Below, piece after piece: positions 1 through 9,472 of a DNA stretch of 64,000 bases. Source of the stretch: Moritella marina ATCC 15381 (GTDB lineage Bacteria > Pseudomonadota > Gammaproteobacteria > Enterobacterales > Moritellaceae). The notes beneath the pieces were generated by a model. That model searched no databases. It was not told the origin of the DNA and saw only the letters and a program-made list of their open reading frames with translations. The stretch covers positions 4,017,370 to 4,081,369 of the forward strand of contig NZ_CP044399.1 in NCBI RefSeq assembly GCF_008931805.1, given 5' to 3'. The position numbers and the translations under genes are program-made. Each line of letters opens with the position of its first letter. Within the stretch, counting starts at the first letter, position 1.

Positions 1-195
1 ACTTAATATTAACCAGCACTTGCCCGCAAAATACACCATATCAAGTAGATTAACGCTCGAATATCTATTAGTGTGATTTAACTGTGTGAAAGTTAACATT
101 ATAAAAATAATAGACGATCGTGAGACTTTCGTGATGATTGAAGGTTAGGCTTAGAATTAGATCGCGTTATTGATGAGTGCAAGGATTGGTGCCAG

Positions 196-2349
196 ATGGC
201 TATTAGTGATAAAGAACAAAAATCGAAGAGTAAAAAAATTATTATCGCGGTAATTATTACCGTATTTTTATTATGGTATGGGTTTGACCTAAACCAATAT
301 GCTTCGCTAGAGCAGATTAAAATATTGCAACAAACGTCAGGTGACTATATTGCTGAGAATCGCTCTTTGGCGATGTTCATATTCTTCGTCAGTTATGTCG
401 CGATCACTGGTTTCTCATTACCCGGTGCGGTATTGCTCACCTTACTTGGTGGCGGTTTATTTGGCTTTGGTTACGGCTTACTGCTGATTTCTTTTGCTAG
501 CTCTATCGGTGCAACATTAGCCTTTTTAGTCAGCCGCTATTTATTAAGAGATTATGTGCAGAAAAAGTTTGGTTCACGACTTGATGCGATAAATAAAGGC
601 GTTGAAAAAGAAGGTGATTTTTATTTATTCTCGCTGCGTTTGATTCCCGTTTTCCCCTTCTTCCTCATTAACATTTTAATGGGCTTGACCAAGATTAGTA
701 CGCGTAGTTTTTATCTTGTTAGCCAAGTCGGTATGCTAGCTGGCACCGCTATCTATGTGTGGGCGGGGACTCAGTTAAGTGAGATCGATAGCTTATCAGG
801 AATTGCCTCTCCTTCACTGCTCAGTGCATTGGCATTGCTCGGTATTTTCCCTTGGGTCGCTAAACGAGGTCTAGCACTATTTAGTCAGCGTAAGCGTTAT
901 GCACGTTGGGCTAAACCAACATCATTCGATCGTAATATGATCGTGATTGGTGCCGGTGCAGGCGGTTTGGTAAGTGCTTATATCGCTGCAGCTGTTAAAT
1001 CAAAAGTAACCCTAATTGAAAAACATCGTATGGGTGGTGATTGCTTAAATACCGGCTGTGTGCCATCTAAAGCATTGATCCGTAGCGCACACGCCGTTGC
1101 TGAAATCAGCCGCGCAAATGAATTTGGGATTGATGCTGAAATTAAGCAGATTAATTTTGAAAAAGTAATGGGGCGTATTCAAAATGTTATTAAAGCGATT
1201 GAACCGCATGATTCGATTGCACGTTATTCATCAATGGGGGTTGAGTGCTTAACTGCAGAAGCTAAAATTATCGATCCATGGCGCGTACAAATTGGCGAGC
1301 AAGTATTAACGACTAAAAATATTGTTGTTGCTACGGGAGCACGTCCTATTGTACCGCAGATCCCCGGGTTAACTGAGGTACTTTACTTAACATCGGATAC
1401 GTTGTGGCAGTTAACTGAACAACCGTCGCGTTTATTGGTATTAGGCGGTGGGCCGATTGGTTGTGAAATAGCGCAAAGTTTTGCCCGTTTAGGTTCGACA
1501 GTGACGCAAGTTGAAATGGCGGATCAACTGTTGGGCCGCGAAGACGAAGACGCTGTTGCTGTTGTACAAAGCGAGTTATTGGCTGATGGCGTTAATATCT
1601 TACTCGGTAATAAAGTCGCTAGCTTTGTCAGTGAAGATGGTCAATATAGCGCGGTATTGTCAAATGGTGATTCAGTCGCGTTTGATCAAGTATTTTTAGC
1701 GTTGGGGCGTCAGGCTAATACCCGTGGTTTTGGTTTGGAAGCTCTCGACGTTACCATCACAGATCGTGGTCTGATTGAGATTAATGAATATCAACAAACC
1801 TCTATTCCAAATATATATGCTGTGGGTGATGTTTCTGGGCCTTATCAACTTACCCATGTCGCTGCGCACCAAGCTTGGTTTGCGGCGGTAAATGCCTTGT
1901 TTGGCTCGGTGAAAAAATTTGCTACCGATTATCGAGTGATCCCTGCGGTGACTTATACTTACCCTGAACTTGCTCGCGTTGGATTGAGTGAAAATGAAGC
2001 GCAGCAAGCTGATCTCGATTATCAGGTGACTAAATATGATATCGATGATTTAGATAGGGCGATCACGGATAGTGAGACGAAAGGTTTTGTCAAAGTGATT
2101 ACCGCAGGTAATAGCGATAAAATATTAGGCGTGACTATTGTCGCTAGCCATGCTGGTGAGTTATTGGCGGAATATACGTTAGCAATGAAATATAAATTGG
2201 GCTTGAATAAAGTGCTGGGGACTATTCATCCGTATCCAACCATGAGTGAAGCCAATAAATATGTGGCGGGTAATTGGAAGCGTAATAATAGCCCGGAGAA
2301 GTTATTAGCCTGGGTAGAGAAGTTTCATCGTTATATACGTAAAGCTTAA
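196..2349 (+). CDS. Fusion of TVP38/TMEM64 (DedA-like) membrane domain and FAD-dependent disulfide oxidoreductase
   Basis: The 717-residue protein joins two modules. Residues about 12-230 are hydrophobic with several membrane segments and the glycine-rich pattern of the TVP38/TMEM64 (VTT/SNARE-associated) family. Residues about 245-717 are a pyridine nucleotide-disulfide oxidoreductase resembling mercuric reductase or dihydrolipoamide dehydrogenase. The FAD-binding motif VIGAGAGG starts near residue 250, the redox pair C283/C288 sits in GGDCLNTGCVPSKAL, a second Rossmann motif LVLGGGPIGCEIA lies near 415, and the C-terminal dimerisation region contains HPYPT. No N-terminal HMA domain or C-terminal CC pair is visible, so mercury reduction is not supported. 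AGGA lies upstream of the ATG. The fusion architecture is known in marine bacteria; its substrate is unknown. Confidence 0.88.
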   Translation: MAISDKEQKSKSKKIIIAVIITVFLLWYGFDLNQYASLEQIKILQQTSGDYIAENRSLAMFIFFVSYVAITGFSLPGAVLLTLLGGGLFGFGYGLLLISFASSIGATLAFLVSRYLLRDYVQKKFGSRLDAINKGVEKEGDFYLFSLRLIPVFPFFLINILMGLTKISTRSFYLVSQVGMLAGTAIYVWAGTQLSEIDSLSGIASPSLLSALALLGIFPWVAKRGLALFSQRKRYARWAKPTSFDRNMIVIGAGAGGLVSAYIAAAVKSKVTLIEKHRMGGDCLNTGCVPSKALIRSAHAVAEISRANEFGIDAEIKQINFEKVMGRIQNVIKAIEPHDSIARYSSMGVECLTAEAKIIDPWRVQIGEQVLTTKNIVVATGARPIVPQIPGLTEVLYLTSDTLWQLTEQPSRLLVLGGGPIGCEIAQSFARLGSTVTQVEMADQLLGREDEDAVAVVQSELLADGVNILLGNKVASFVSEDGQYSAVLSNGDSVAFDQVFLALGRQANTRGFGLEALDVTITDRGLIEINEYQQTSIPNIYAVGDVSGPYQLTHVAAHQAWFAAVNALFGSVKKFATDYRVIPAVTYTYPELARVGLSENEAQQADLDYQVTKYDIDDLDRAITDSETKGFVKVITAGNSDKILGVTIVASHAGELLAEYTLAMKYKLGLNKVLGTIHPYPTMSEANKYVAGNWKRNNSPEKLLAWVEKFHRYIRKA

Positions 2350-2510
2350 AGGCAAATTTTTAGTTATACCTGAATATCTGTGACTATGGTGAGAAAATAG
2401 AATCGTCCTGAAAATATCGTATATAATCGATCGTACTCATTTTATTGTACGTTCTTTTGTTCGGGTTATTTTCATGCCGATACTTTTTATTTGATAAGCT
2501 CAGGTAGATA

Positions 2511-3944
2511 TTGATGTTGTTACAAAAAAGTCGCTACCATGGCGTAGCGGCTGAAATTCAATTACAGATAGAACAGCGGATATGGCTACCTGGAGAGCGT
2601 ATTCCTTCTATTCGTAAAATGAGTAGAATACAAAATATCAGTCCGATGACGGTATTAAAAGCGTATGAATTGTTGGAAGCTGAAGGCTGGATTTATGCTA
2701 AACCACGCTCTGGCTATTTTGTTGCCGCTCATCTTAATCGTCTTGCAATCCCTCAACAAACGATCCCGCAACTCACGAATCGCGCGATTAAGATTAATGA
2801 GCATGTTTTTGAAGTACTGACAGCCTGTAAACGTCCCGATATTGTCCCACTTGGTTCTGCTTTTCCTGATCCTGAGCTATTTCCACTCAAGGAATTAGGT
2901 CAAGCATTAGCTAAAACGATTAAAACCATGCCTGCAATCAGTGCTGTCACGGAATTACCTCCAGGCAGTGTGGCGTTAAGACGTGCAATCGCGCAACGCT
3001 ATATCCGTGACGGTATCGATGTGTCAATTGAGGATATCGTTATCACTTCGGGGGCGATGGAATCATTAGGTTTGAGTTTGATGGCTGTCACAAAACCAGG
3101 GGATACAGTTGCGATTGAATCACCAGCTTTTTATGGCGTACTGCAAACTGTCGAACGATTACAGCTTAAAGCCATTGAAATTACGACTGATCCACAGTTC
3201 GGCATGTCGGTCGATGCATTGCAGCATGCTGTACAGCATCATGATATTAAAGCCTGTTGGTTAATGAGTAAATACCAAAACCCGTTGGGTGCATCTATGC
3301 CTAAACAGGATAAACTAGCGCTTCTTGATGTGTTAACTAAAGCACAGATCCCGCTACTTGAGGATGATGTTTACAGTGAACTGTATTTTTCAGAACAAAA
3401 ACCGCAACCGATAAAAGCATATGACGAACAAGGCTTGGTATTACACTGTTCATCATTTTCAAAATGCTTAGCGCCTGGTTTTAGAGTCGGCTGGGTAGTA
3501 GCTGGTCGATATGCCAAACAAATAGAACAATTACAGTTGATGACGACGCTTTCTGCTGCGGTACCTAACCAACTCGCGATTGCTGAATTTGTATTATATG
3601 GCCGTTATGATATTCATTTACGACAATTAAGGCGCCAGTTAACATCTCGCCAGCAGCAGATGCAACATGCCATTGAGGAATGCTTCCCCGCCGAAACTAA
3701 GATCACCAGACCGAGTGGTGGTTACTTTTTATGGTTAGTGCTCCCTGAGCATATAAACACCGGTGAACTGCTGCATACTTTACTCGACCAGTATAATATT
3801 AGTATCGCGCCAGGTACCTTATTTGCCAGTGATCATAAGTATAAAAACTGCATGCGAATTAATTGTTCTTATTTACTCACGGACAAAATACGCGCAGCAT
3901 TGATTACGTTAGCGCGATGTATTTCTTCATCGCCACATAAATAG
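2511..3944 (+). CDS. MocR-family PLP-dependent transcriptional regulator
   Basis: The 477-residue protein has a GntR-type winged helix-turn-helix at about residues 5-75 (PGERIPSIRKMSR... NISPMTVLKAYELLEAEGW) followed by a fold-type I aminotransferase domain (about 110-470). The PLP-binding lysine is K318 in SSFSKCLAPGFRVGW. This is the MocR/PdxR architecture, in which the aminotransferase domain senses PLP or an amino compound. The regulated gene is usually adjacent, but neither neighbour (the oxidoreductase fusion upstream, ccoG downstream) is an obvious target. No operator is evident. Family assignment is firm; the ligand is unknown. Confidence 0.9.
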   Translation: MMLLQKSRYHGVAAEIQLQIEQRIWLPGERIPSIRKMSRIQNISPMTVLKAYELLEAEGWIYAKPRSGYFVAAHLNRLAIPQQTIPQLTNRAIKINEHVFEVLTACKRPDIVPLGSAFPDPELFPLKELGQALAKTIKTMPAISAVTELPPGSVALRRAIAQRYIRDGIDVSIEDIVITSGAMESLGLSLMAVTKPGDTVAIESPAFYGVLQTVERLQLKAIEITTDPQFGMSVDALQHAVQHHDIKACWLMSKYQNPLGASMPKQDKLALLDVLTKAQIPLLEDDVYSELYFSEQKPQPIKAYDEQGLVLHCSSFSKCLAPGFRVGWVVAGRYAKQIEQLQLMTTLSAAVPNQLAIAEFVLYGRYDIHLRQLRRQLTSRQQQMQHAIEECFPAETKITRPSGGYFLWLVLPEHINTGELLHTLLDQYNISIAPGTLFASDHKYKNCMRINCSYLLTDKIRAALITLARCISSSPHK

Positions 3945-4244
3945 CAACTGTCCTAGTATTTATTTATAACTAAAGCATCTGTTATAGGGTAGTTTAGTAC
4001 TGATCTGTACTATGCCTATACGGTCTATTTGTGTTTCAATAGCCCCCGTTAATTCATTAACTAATACCATCCATTAAGAGATAGCGGAATTAGCGTTTGT
4101 TAACTTGCTTTTAAATCGGATAGCAAGTTTTACTATTATAATAAGTGCTTGATTAAATTAATAAGCGTGAGCTAAGTCAGATGATTATCAAGACTTATTG
4201 GGCTTTTTTGATATAATTTAAGTTATAAAAATAAGGAGCATGTA
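3945..4244. other. Intergenic region upstream of ccoG
   Basis: This 300 bp stretch has no convincing gene. It contains a TATAAT hexamer at 4212-4217 and an AAGGAG ribosome binding site at 4232-4237, placed 7 bases before the ccoG start. Two TTGAT half-sites (near 4150 and 4208) recall FNR boxes, but their second halves do not match well, so an FNR site is not called. Confidence 0.4.
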
Positions 4245-5651
4245 ATGTCTGAAGAACGCATAAATATAAAAGATGTAACCCCTAAGGTGAAGCCTAAATA
4301 TACCAATGTTGGCGCTGATAATCATATCTACGTCCGTAACATGACGGGTGTATTCCAGCGACTGAGAAAGTACATGGGGTGGTTTTTTATGGTGCTGTTT
4401 TTAGCATTACCTTTGTTCCAGTGGGATGGTCATCAGGCGATCTTATTAAATATTGCTGAACAACGTATTCATATCTTTGCATTAACTATTTTCCCTCAAG
4501 ATCTGATGTTATTGGCCCTATTGCTGATCGTCGGTGCCTTTGCATTATTTTTCATTACCGCTTATTTAGGAAGAGTCTGGTGTGGCTTTATGTGCCCACA
4601 AACGATTTGGACCTTTATCTTTATTTGGTTTGAAGAAAAAATTGAAGGCTCAGCCAATAAACGTTTGAAGCTAAACCAAGGTCCTGTCACTACAGATAAA
4701 GTCAAAAAGAAGGCTCTTAAACACAGCGCATGGTTGAGTGTTTCTGTTATTACGGGACTGGCGTTTATGGCTTATTTTGTGCCTGTTTTTGAGCTTTACA
4801 CTGATTTTTTCACGCTTCAAGCAAGTGGTAACGTGTATTTTTGGGTACTGTTTTTTGCATTTTGTACTTACGGTAATGCTGGCTGGATGCGCAGTATTAT
4901 GTGTACTCACATGTGCCCTTATGCGCGTTTTCAATCGGCAATGTTTGATACTGATACCTTAATTGTTGGCTATGATTTTAATCGCGGTGAATCACGCGGT
5001 CCACGTTCACGTAAAGCAGATCATAAAGCCAAAGGTTTAGGTGATTGCATCGATTGTAATTTATGTGTTCAGGTATGCCCTGCTGGTATTGATATTCGTG
5101 ATGGCCTGCAATATGAATGTATTAACTGTGGTGCTTGTATTGATGCATGCGACCAAACGATGGAGCGCATGAATTATCCAAAAGGTTTGATACGTTATAC
5201 TTCTGAAAATGAACTAAATAATAAGCCGCATGAAAAGAGCCGCTTCAAGTTAATTGGTTATGGGGTGATCATGACGTTGATGACGATCATGTTCGTCGTA
5301 AGTGTCGTGAGTATTTCGCCAGTACAAATGGATATTATCCGCGATCGAAACGCGCTCTATCGTGAAAACTCTGACGGTAATATTGAAAATACGTATACAT
5401 TGAAAATTATTAACAAAACATCATTTACTCAGAAGTACAGCTTGTCGGTTACCGATGTGCCTGATCATGAATGGTTTGGCCCGCGTGAAATCGAGGTATT
5501 ACCGGGTGAATTGTTAGTACAGCCGGTCAGTTTAGCTATTGACCCGTTTGACCTGAAACAACCTGTGATTAAAATTAACTTTGTTATTACAGAGCAAGGC
5601 AATGATCATTATGTCTTTACTCAGCAAAGTCGTTTTATTAGCAAGTTATAG
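4245..5651 (+). CDS. ccoG: Cytochrome c oxidase accessory protein CcoG (FixG/RdxA)
   Basis: The 468-residue polyferredoxin-like membrane protein matches CcoG. Membrane segments flank an internal ferredoxin domain with two cysteine clusters, CIDCNLCVQVCP (beginning near residue 268) and CINCGACIDACD. Further cysteines are in GFMCPQ and CTHMCPY. The C-terminal FixG immunoglobulin-like domain follows residue about 370. In Rhodobacter, CcoG reduces copper for assembly of the CuB site of cbb3 oxidase. No cco structural genes are in the window, so this copy is either distant from ccoNOPQ or an orphan. It has a strong AAGGAG ribosome binding site. Identity is secure; its physiological partner here is inferred. 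Confidence 0.95.
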   Translation: MSEERINIKDVTPKVKPKYTNVGADNHIYVRNMTGVFQRLRKYMGWFFMVLFLALPLFQWDGHQAILLNIAEQRIHIFALTIFPQDLMLLALLLIVGAFALFFITAYLGRVWCGFMCPQTIWTFIFIWFEEKIEGSANKRLKLNQGPVTTDKVKKKALKHSAWLSVSVITGLAFMAYFVPVFELYTDFFTLQASGNVYFWVLFFAFCTYGNAGWMRSIMCTHMCPYARFQSAMFDTDTLIVGYDFNRGESRGPRSRKADHKAKGLGDCIDCNLCVQVCPAGIDIRDGLQYECINCGACIDACDQTMERMNYPKGLIRYTSENELNNKPHEKSRFKLIGYGVIMTLMTIMFVVSVVSISPVQMDIIRDRNALYRENSDGNIENTYTLKIINKTSFTQKYSLSVTDVPDHEWFGPREIEVLPGELLVQPVSLAIDPFDLKQPVIKINFVITEQGNDHYVFTQQSRFISKL

Positions 5652-5700
5652 TCTCTGCATTTAACTATAAATAGCTTTATAATCAATGTAAGTTAAAGTA

Positions 5701-5733
5701 AATAGCAAGCCCAGTGATACTGGGCTTGCTATT
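5701..5733 (+). terminator. Perfect 15-bp hairpin after ccoG
   Basis: The arms 5701-5715 and 5719-5733 are perfectly complementary around a 3-base loop (GAT), with the core AGCAAGCCCAGT. It lies 50 bp after ccoG. There is no clean T-run on the 3' side, so it may act as a weak terminator or as an mRNA 3'-end stabiliser. Confidence 0.6.
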
Positions 5734-5821
5734 ATCGTATCCAATCTAAAAATTGTTGTATGTCTATGGCGGTTATTTGGATATTGAGATTTGTATAAAG
5801 AGTCTTTTTTAGGAAATAACA

Positions 5822-6814
5822 ATGACAGAACTACCTGTTGATTACAGTTTGCTTTCCCCTGATTTTATGTTGGATGCGATAGAGCCTATCGGTATTCGCG
5901 TGGATTCAGGTTTGTTGGAATTAAACAGCTATGAAAATCGCGTGTTTCAATTTCTAAATGAAGATCGTCAACGTTTCGTGGTTAAGTTCTATCGTCCTGT
6001 ACGTTGGAGTGATGAACAGATCCAAGAAGAACATGATTTTTCTTTACAGTTAAAAGCGGCTGAAATTGATGTGGTTGCACCGTTACAATTTGATGGGCGT
6101 AGTCTATTTATCTATCAAGGTTACCGCTTAGCTATTTTTCCCAGTGTTGGGGGGCGTCCAATTGAAGTGGATAATCTCGATGCTTTGGAATCTGTAGGGC
6201 GTAATTTAGGTCGTATACATCAGTTAGCGAGTCAACAACCATTTGCACATCGACCAACATTGTCGATTGCAGAGTTTGTGCAAGCACCGAAGTTGATATT
6301 ACAACAAAATAACTTTGTACCAGCGCATTTAGAAACTGCTTTTTTTAATGTTTATGATGCGCTTGCCAAAGAAATTTCGTTGCAATATAAACCGGATGAC
6401 AAGCAGTTAATTCGTTTACACGGTGATCTGCATGCTGGTAACATTTTGTGGCGTGACGATAAGGTATCGTTGTTGGACTTTGACGATTGCCGTCAAGGAC
6501 CTGCAGTGCAAGATCTTTGGATGATGTTACATGGTGAAAGTCATGAACAGCGATTACAGTTGGAAGTGTTGCTTGAAGGCTATGAGGAATTTTGTGCCTT
6601 TGATACTAAGCAACTAAAATTAATCGAGCCATTACGTGCAATGCGAATGATGAACTACATGGGCTGGATTGCCAAACGTTGGCATGATCCTGCTTTTAGT
6701 CGTCATTTTTCGTGGTTTACTGATGAGCAGTTCTGGCAAAAACAGGTCGGTTTCTTACAAGAACAGATTGATAATATGCAAAAACCGCCGTTATCTCTCA
6801 TTCCTAATTACTAA
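5822..6814 (+). CDS. srkA: Stress response serine/threonine kinase SrkA (YihE/RdoA)
   Basis: The 330-residue protein has the APH/choline-kinase-like fold of E. coli YihE (SrkA). The catalytic loop is LHGDLHAGNILW with D202, and the metal-binding motif is LDFDDCRQGP with D219 and D221. SrkA limits the toxic consequences of envelope and DNA stress. It is encoded immediately before dsbA, as in E. coli, where a Cpx-controlled promoter precedes yihE-dsbA. Here the gap to dsbA is 47 bp, so co-transcription is likely. An AGGAAAT ribosome binding site precedes the ATG. No Cpx box was verified. Confidence 0.94.
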   Translation: MTELPVDYSLLSPDFMLDAIEPIGIRVDSGLLELNSYENRVFQFLNEDRQRFVVKFYRPVRWSDEQIQEEHDFSLQLKAAEIDVVAPLQFDGRSLFIYQGYRLAIFPSVGGRPIEVDNLDALESVGRNLGRIHQLASQQPFAHRPTLSIAEFVQAPKLILQQNNFVPAHLETAFFNVYDALAKEISLQYKPDDKQLIRLHGDLHAGNILWRDDKVSLLDFDDCRQGPAVQDLWMMLHGESHEQRLQLEVLLEGYEEFCAFDTKQLKLIEPLRAMRMMNYMGWIAKRWHDPAFSRHFSWFTDEQFWQKQVGFLQEQIDNMQKPPLSLIPNY

Positions 6815-6861
6815 TTCTTTGTACAGTTAATTATGTTTATTTTAAATTTTCAGGAAGGAAA

Positions 6862-7488
6862 ATGATGAAGAAATTATTTATATTGATCACTGCAATGCTA
6901 TTTTTACCGTTTGCCAATGCGGCACAGTTTAAAGAAGGCGTGCACTATGATGTTATCTCTGAGCAGGCAACATCTAAGCCACAAGTAGCTGAATACTTTT
7001 CGTATTTTTGCCCACACTGTAATAAATTCGAACCAATTATGTCTGACATAACGGAACGTCTTGAAGGCAGTGATATTAAAGTTGAAAAAAACCACGTTGC
7101 TTTTATTGGCCGTGAAATGGGTATCGAAATGCAAAAAGCATTTGCGACTGCTGAACTATTGAATGTTGAACATAAAATGTCATCAGCAATTTTCTCTGCA
7201 ATCCATGATCAAAAACGTCGCTTCACTGGCCGTGATGATATTCGTACTGTATTTACAGATGCGGGTGTTGATGGTAAGAAGTTTGATGCAGCGGTAAATA
7301 GTTTTGCTGTTAACGGTAAAGTAGCGCGTATGGATAAAAATACCGCTTCAAATAATATCCGTGGTGTACCGGCACTGATAGTGAACAATAAATACCAAAT
7401 TAACATGGGGAGCATTAAAGCCCGTGGTGAAGAGTTTAATGTTAAACTAGCTGCCCTGATTAAATACTTAGCCGCTAAAACGGACTAA
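6862..7488 (+). CDS. dsbA: Periplasmic thiol:disulfide oxidoreductase DsbA
   Basis: The 208-residue precursor has an N-terminal signal peptide (MMKKLFILITAMLFLPFANA, cleavage near residue 20/21). The thioredoxin-fold active site is C50-P-H-C53, and the cis-proline loop is in RGVPALIV. DsbA introduces disulfides into exported proteins and is reoxidised by DsbB, which is not in the window. The CPHC dipeptide is that of classical oxidising DsbA. The gene follows srkA and ends before a strong bidirectional terminator. An AGGAAGG ribosome binding site supports the start; the second Met one codon later is equally possible. Confidence 0.96.
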   Translation: MMKKLFILITAMLFLPFANAAQFKEGVHYDVISEQATSKPQVAEYFSYFCPHCNKFEPIMSDITERLEGSDIKVEKNHVAFIGREMGIEMQKAFATAELLNVEHKMSSAIFSAIHDQKRRFTGRDDIRTVFTDAGVDGKKFDAAVNSFAVNGKVARMDKNTASNNIRGVPALIVNNKYQINMGSIKARGEEFNVKLAALIKYLAAKTD

Positions 7489-7530
7489 TTTTTTGAGGCT
7501 TGCCTAGTTAATCTAGGTAATCATAGTGAT

Positions 7531-7560
7531 AAAAAAAGGACGCAATTGCGTCCTTTTTTT
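7531..7560. terminator. Bidirectional intrinsic terminator
   Basis: A perfect 30-bp palindrome: an A-run, GGACGCAATTGCGTCC, then a T-run. It lies between the convergent dsbA and acyl-CoA synthetase genes and has T-tracts in both reading directions, so it should terminate both. Confidence 0.93.
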
Positions 7561-7580
7561 ATCTAAATAATACTATTAGG

Positions 7581-9242
7581 TTACTGTTCCCAAACAATCT
7601 TATCTTTATGGTTTTCTTCGTAGAAAGGTTTAAAGCGGCTTTCTAATTCATGACGCTTAAACTTCAACGTTGGCGTTAGTAAACCGTTATCCACTGTCCA
7701 TTCATCTTTTAATACGATGATATGGCCAATACGTGCGTGTGATTCCAACGACTTATTAATATGTTGGCGTGTTTCTTCAAGGTTGCTCGTCATCGCGTCT
7801 TGACCTTGCTCGCGTGCTTCAGGTGATAGCACGACTAATGCAACAGGTTGAGTTAGTGCTGTACCGGTAATACAGATTTGTTCAATATTAGGGTTCTCAC
7901 CAAACTTACATTCAATTGGCACTGGTGTGACGTACTTACCTTTTGATGTTTTGAAGATATCTTTTACACGACCGGTAATTTTTACATAACCGTTCGCATC
8001 GATTTCGCCTTTATCACCCGTTTTGAAGTAACCTTCTTCATCGAATGATTCTTTCGTTTGTGCTTCATCTTTGTAATAACCAGTCATCAGGCCATCACCT
8101 TTTACTAAGATCTCACCGATCTCTGAAATTTTAAGAATGACACCTTTACCTGGCTTACCAATCGTACCGATTTTTTGTGGGTTGAATGGGTGGTTTAATG
8201 TGCCGTAAGCGAGGTTTTCTGTCATGCCCCATGCTTCGGTAATGTTTAAACCAAGACGTTCATACCATTTTAACAATGCTGGTGATACTGCGGCAGAACC
8301 ACAACCAAGCATACGCGCATGGTGTAAACCTAGGCCACGTTTAATCTTCGCTCTTACTAAACCATTAACGAATGGAATTTTTAGAAGGAAATTAAGTTTG
8401 TGCGCGGGCATTTTTTGTAAAACGCCCATTTGGAAGCGTGTCCATAGACGAGGAACAGAAATAAACAGTGTTGGCTCTACAGATTGGATATTACTTACAA
8501 AGGTATCGAGTGACTCTACAAAAGAGACGACGCCTTCACCTGCATAAATACTACTACCTTCGATGTAAACACGTTCGGTAATGTGCGCTAATGGTAAGTA
8601 AGACAATAATCGATCACCAGGTACAAAGCCTAAGCTAGTGACAATATTGATGGATGCTGATTTGAATGCCGCAAACGTGATCATCACGCCTTTTGGATTA
8701 CCAGTACTGCCTGATGTGTAAATGATAGACATCAGATCTTCTAAATTGATATGCGCTGGCGTTGCTAATGGTTGGTGCTGTTCTAGCAGGTCATTCCATT
8801 TATATTGGCAAGTTAACGTGTCATATGGATAGCTGATTGTGATCACGTCAGCAGGCAGCTTGCCTTCTAGACTTTGATAGTTATCTAATTTACCAACAAA
8901 TAACACTTTTGCTTCACTGTGCTCTAGCACGTAATTGATGGTTTTCGCATTTGCTGTTGAATAGATTGGCACACTAATGAAACCAGCGTACATAATCGCT
9001 AAATCGTTAATAAACCATTCAGCGCTGTTTTTTGCTAGGATCGCGATTTTGTCACCCGGAGTTAATCCCAGTGATTGCAATGCTTGAGCAATACGTTTTG
9101 TTTGGTCTGCTACTTGTGACCAAGTGAAATCATGGAAGGTACCGTTAATGGGCTGGCGTAAATATACCTCATTGGCACTATGCTTTTCCCAGTGCAATAA
9201 GGCATCGAGAGGTGTGTTTAAATTTGGTGCTAATGTGCTCAT
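7581..9242 (-). CDS. Long-chain fatty acid-CoA ligase (AMP-binding)
   Basis: This is an ANL-superfamily adenylate-forming enzyme of 553 residues from the chosen ATG. The P-loop-like motif is IYTSGSTGNPKGV, followed by AWGMTE, GYFKTGD and a C-terminal KGKYVTPVPIE segment. It activates a fatty acid to acyl-CoA via acyl-AMP. An in-frame ATG 36 bases upstream (9278) adds MHCCITLFSGPH. I prefer 9242 because GGGA lies about 7 bases before it and MSTLAPN begins a family-like N-terminus. The sequence resembles the eukaryotic/FadD15-like long-chain group rather than E. coli FadD, so the symbol is left blank. Confidence 0.92.
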   Translation of the reverse strand: MSTLAPNLNTPLDALLHWEKHSANEVYLRQPINGTFHDFTWSQVADQTKRIAQALQSLGLTPGDKIAILAKNSAEWFINDLAIMYAGFISVPIYSTANAKTINYVLEHSEAKVLFVGKLDNYQSLEGKLPADVITISYPYDTLTCQYKWNDLLEQHQPLATPAHINLEDLMSIIYTSGSTGNPKGVMITFAAFKSASINIVTSLGFVPGDRLLSYLPLAHITERVYIEGSSIYAGEGVVSFVESLDTFVSNIQSVEPTLFISVPRLWTRFQMGVLQKMPAHKLNFLLKIPFVNGLVRAKIKRGLGLHHARMLGCGSAAVSPALLKWYERLGLNITEAWGMTENLAYGTLNHPFNPQKIGTIGKPGKGVILKISEIGEILVKGDGLMTGYYKDEAQTKESFDEEGYFKTGDKGEIDANGYVKITGRVKDIFKTSKGKYVTPVPIECKFGENPNIEQICITGTALTQPVALVVLSPEAREQGQDAMTSNLEETRQHINKSLESHARIGHIIVLKDEWTVDNGLLTPTLKFKRHELESRFKPFYEENHKDKIVWEQ

Positions 9243-9472
9243 ATGTGGTCCCGAAAAAAGAGTAATGCAACAATGCATTAACAGTTATAGCATGTTACAC
9301 CTTGTTTCGTTTAAGATTAAAGTAAAAGTGAGATCTTAATGTCGTTTTAGAATCATGACTCTATTTACACCAGTTATTTGCACTTTTTTTACCCCTAAAG
9401 CGTTATTTTGTGGGGTATTTTAAAAAATAAAATGAACTGGCGCACAAATTTTAAATCTTAATATTGTCGTAT

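Noticed and set aside
196..2349. Mercuric reductase
   Set aside because: The CxxxxC pair is common to the whole disulfide reductase family; no HMA domain or C-terminal vicinal cysteines are present.
4140..4220. FNR-like half-sites before ccoG
   Set aside because: TTGAT is present twice, but the second half (ATCAA) is not matched, so the site is weak.
9389..9418. Inverted repeat TACCCC / GGGGTA between the acyltransferase and ligase genes
   Set aside because: The loop is long, and the flanking runs do not fit a terminator for either minus-strand gene.
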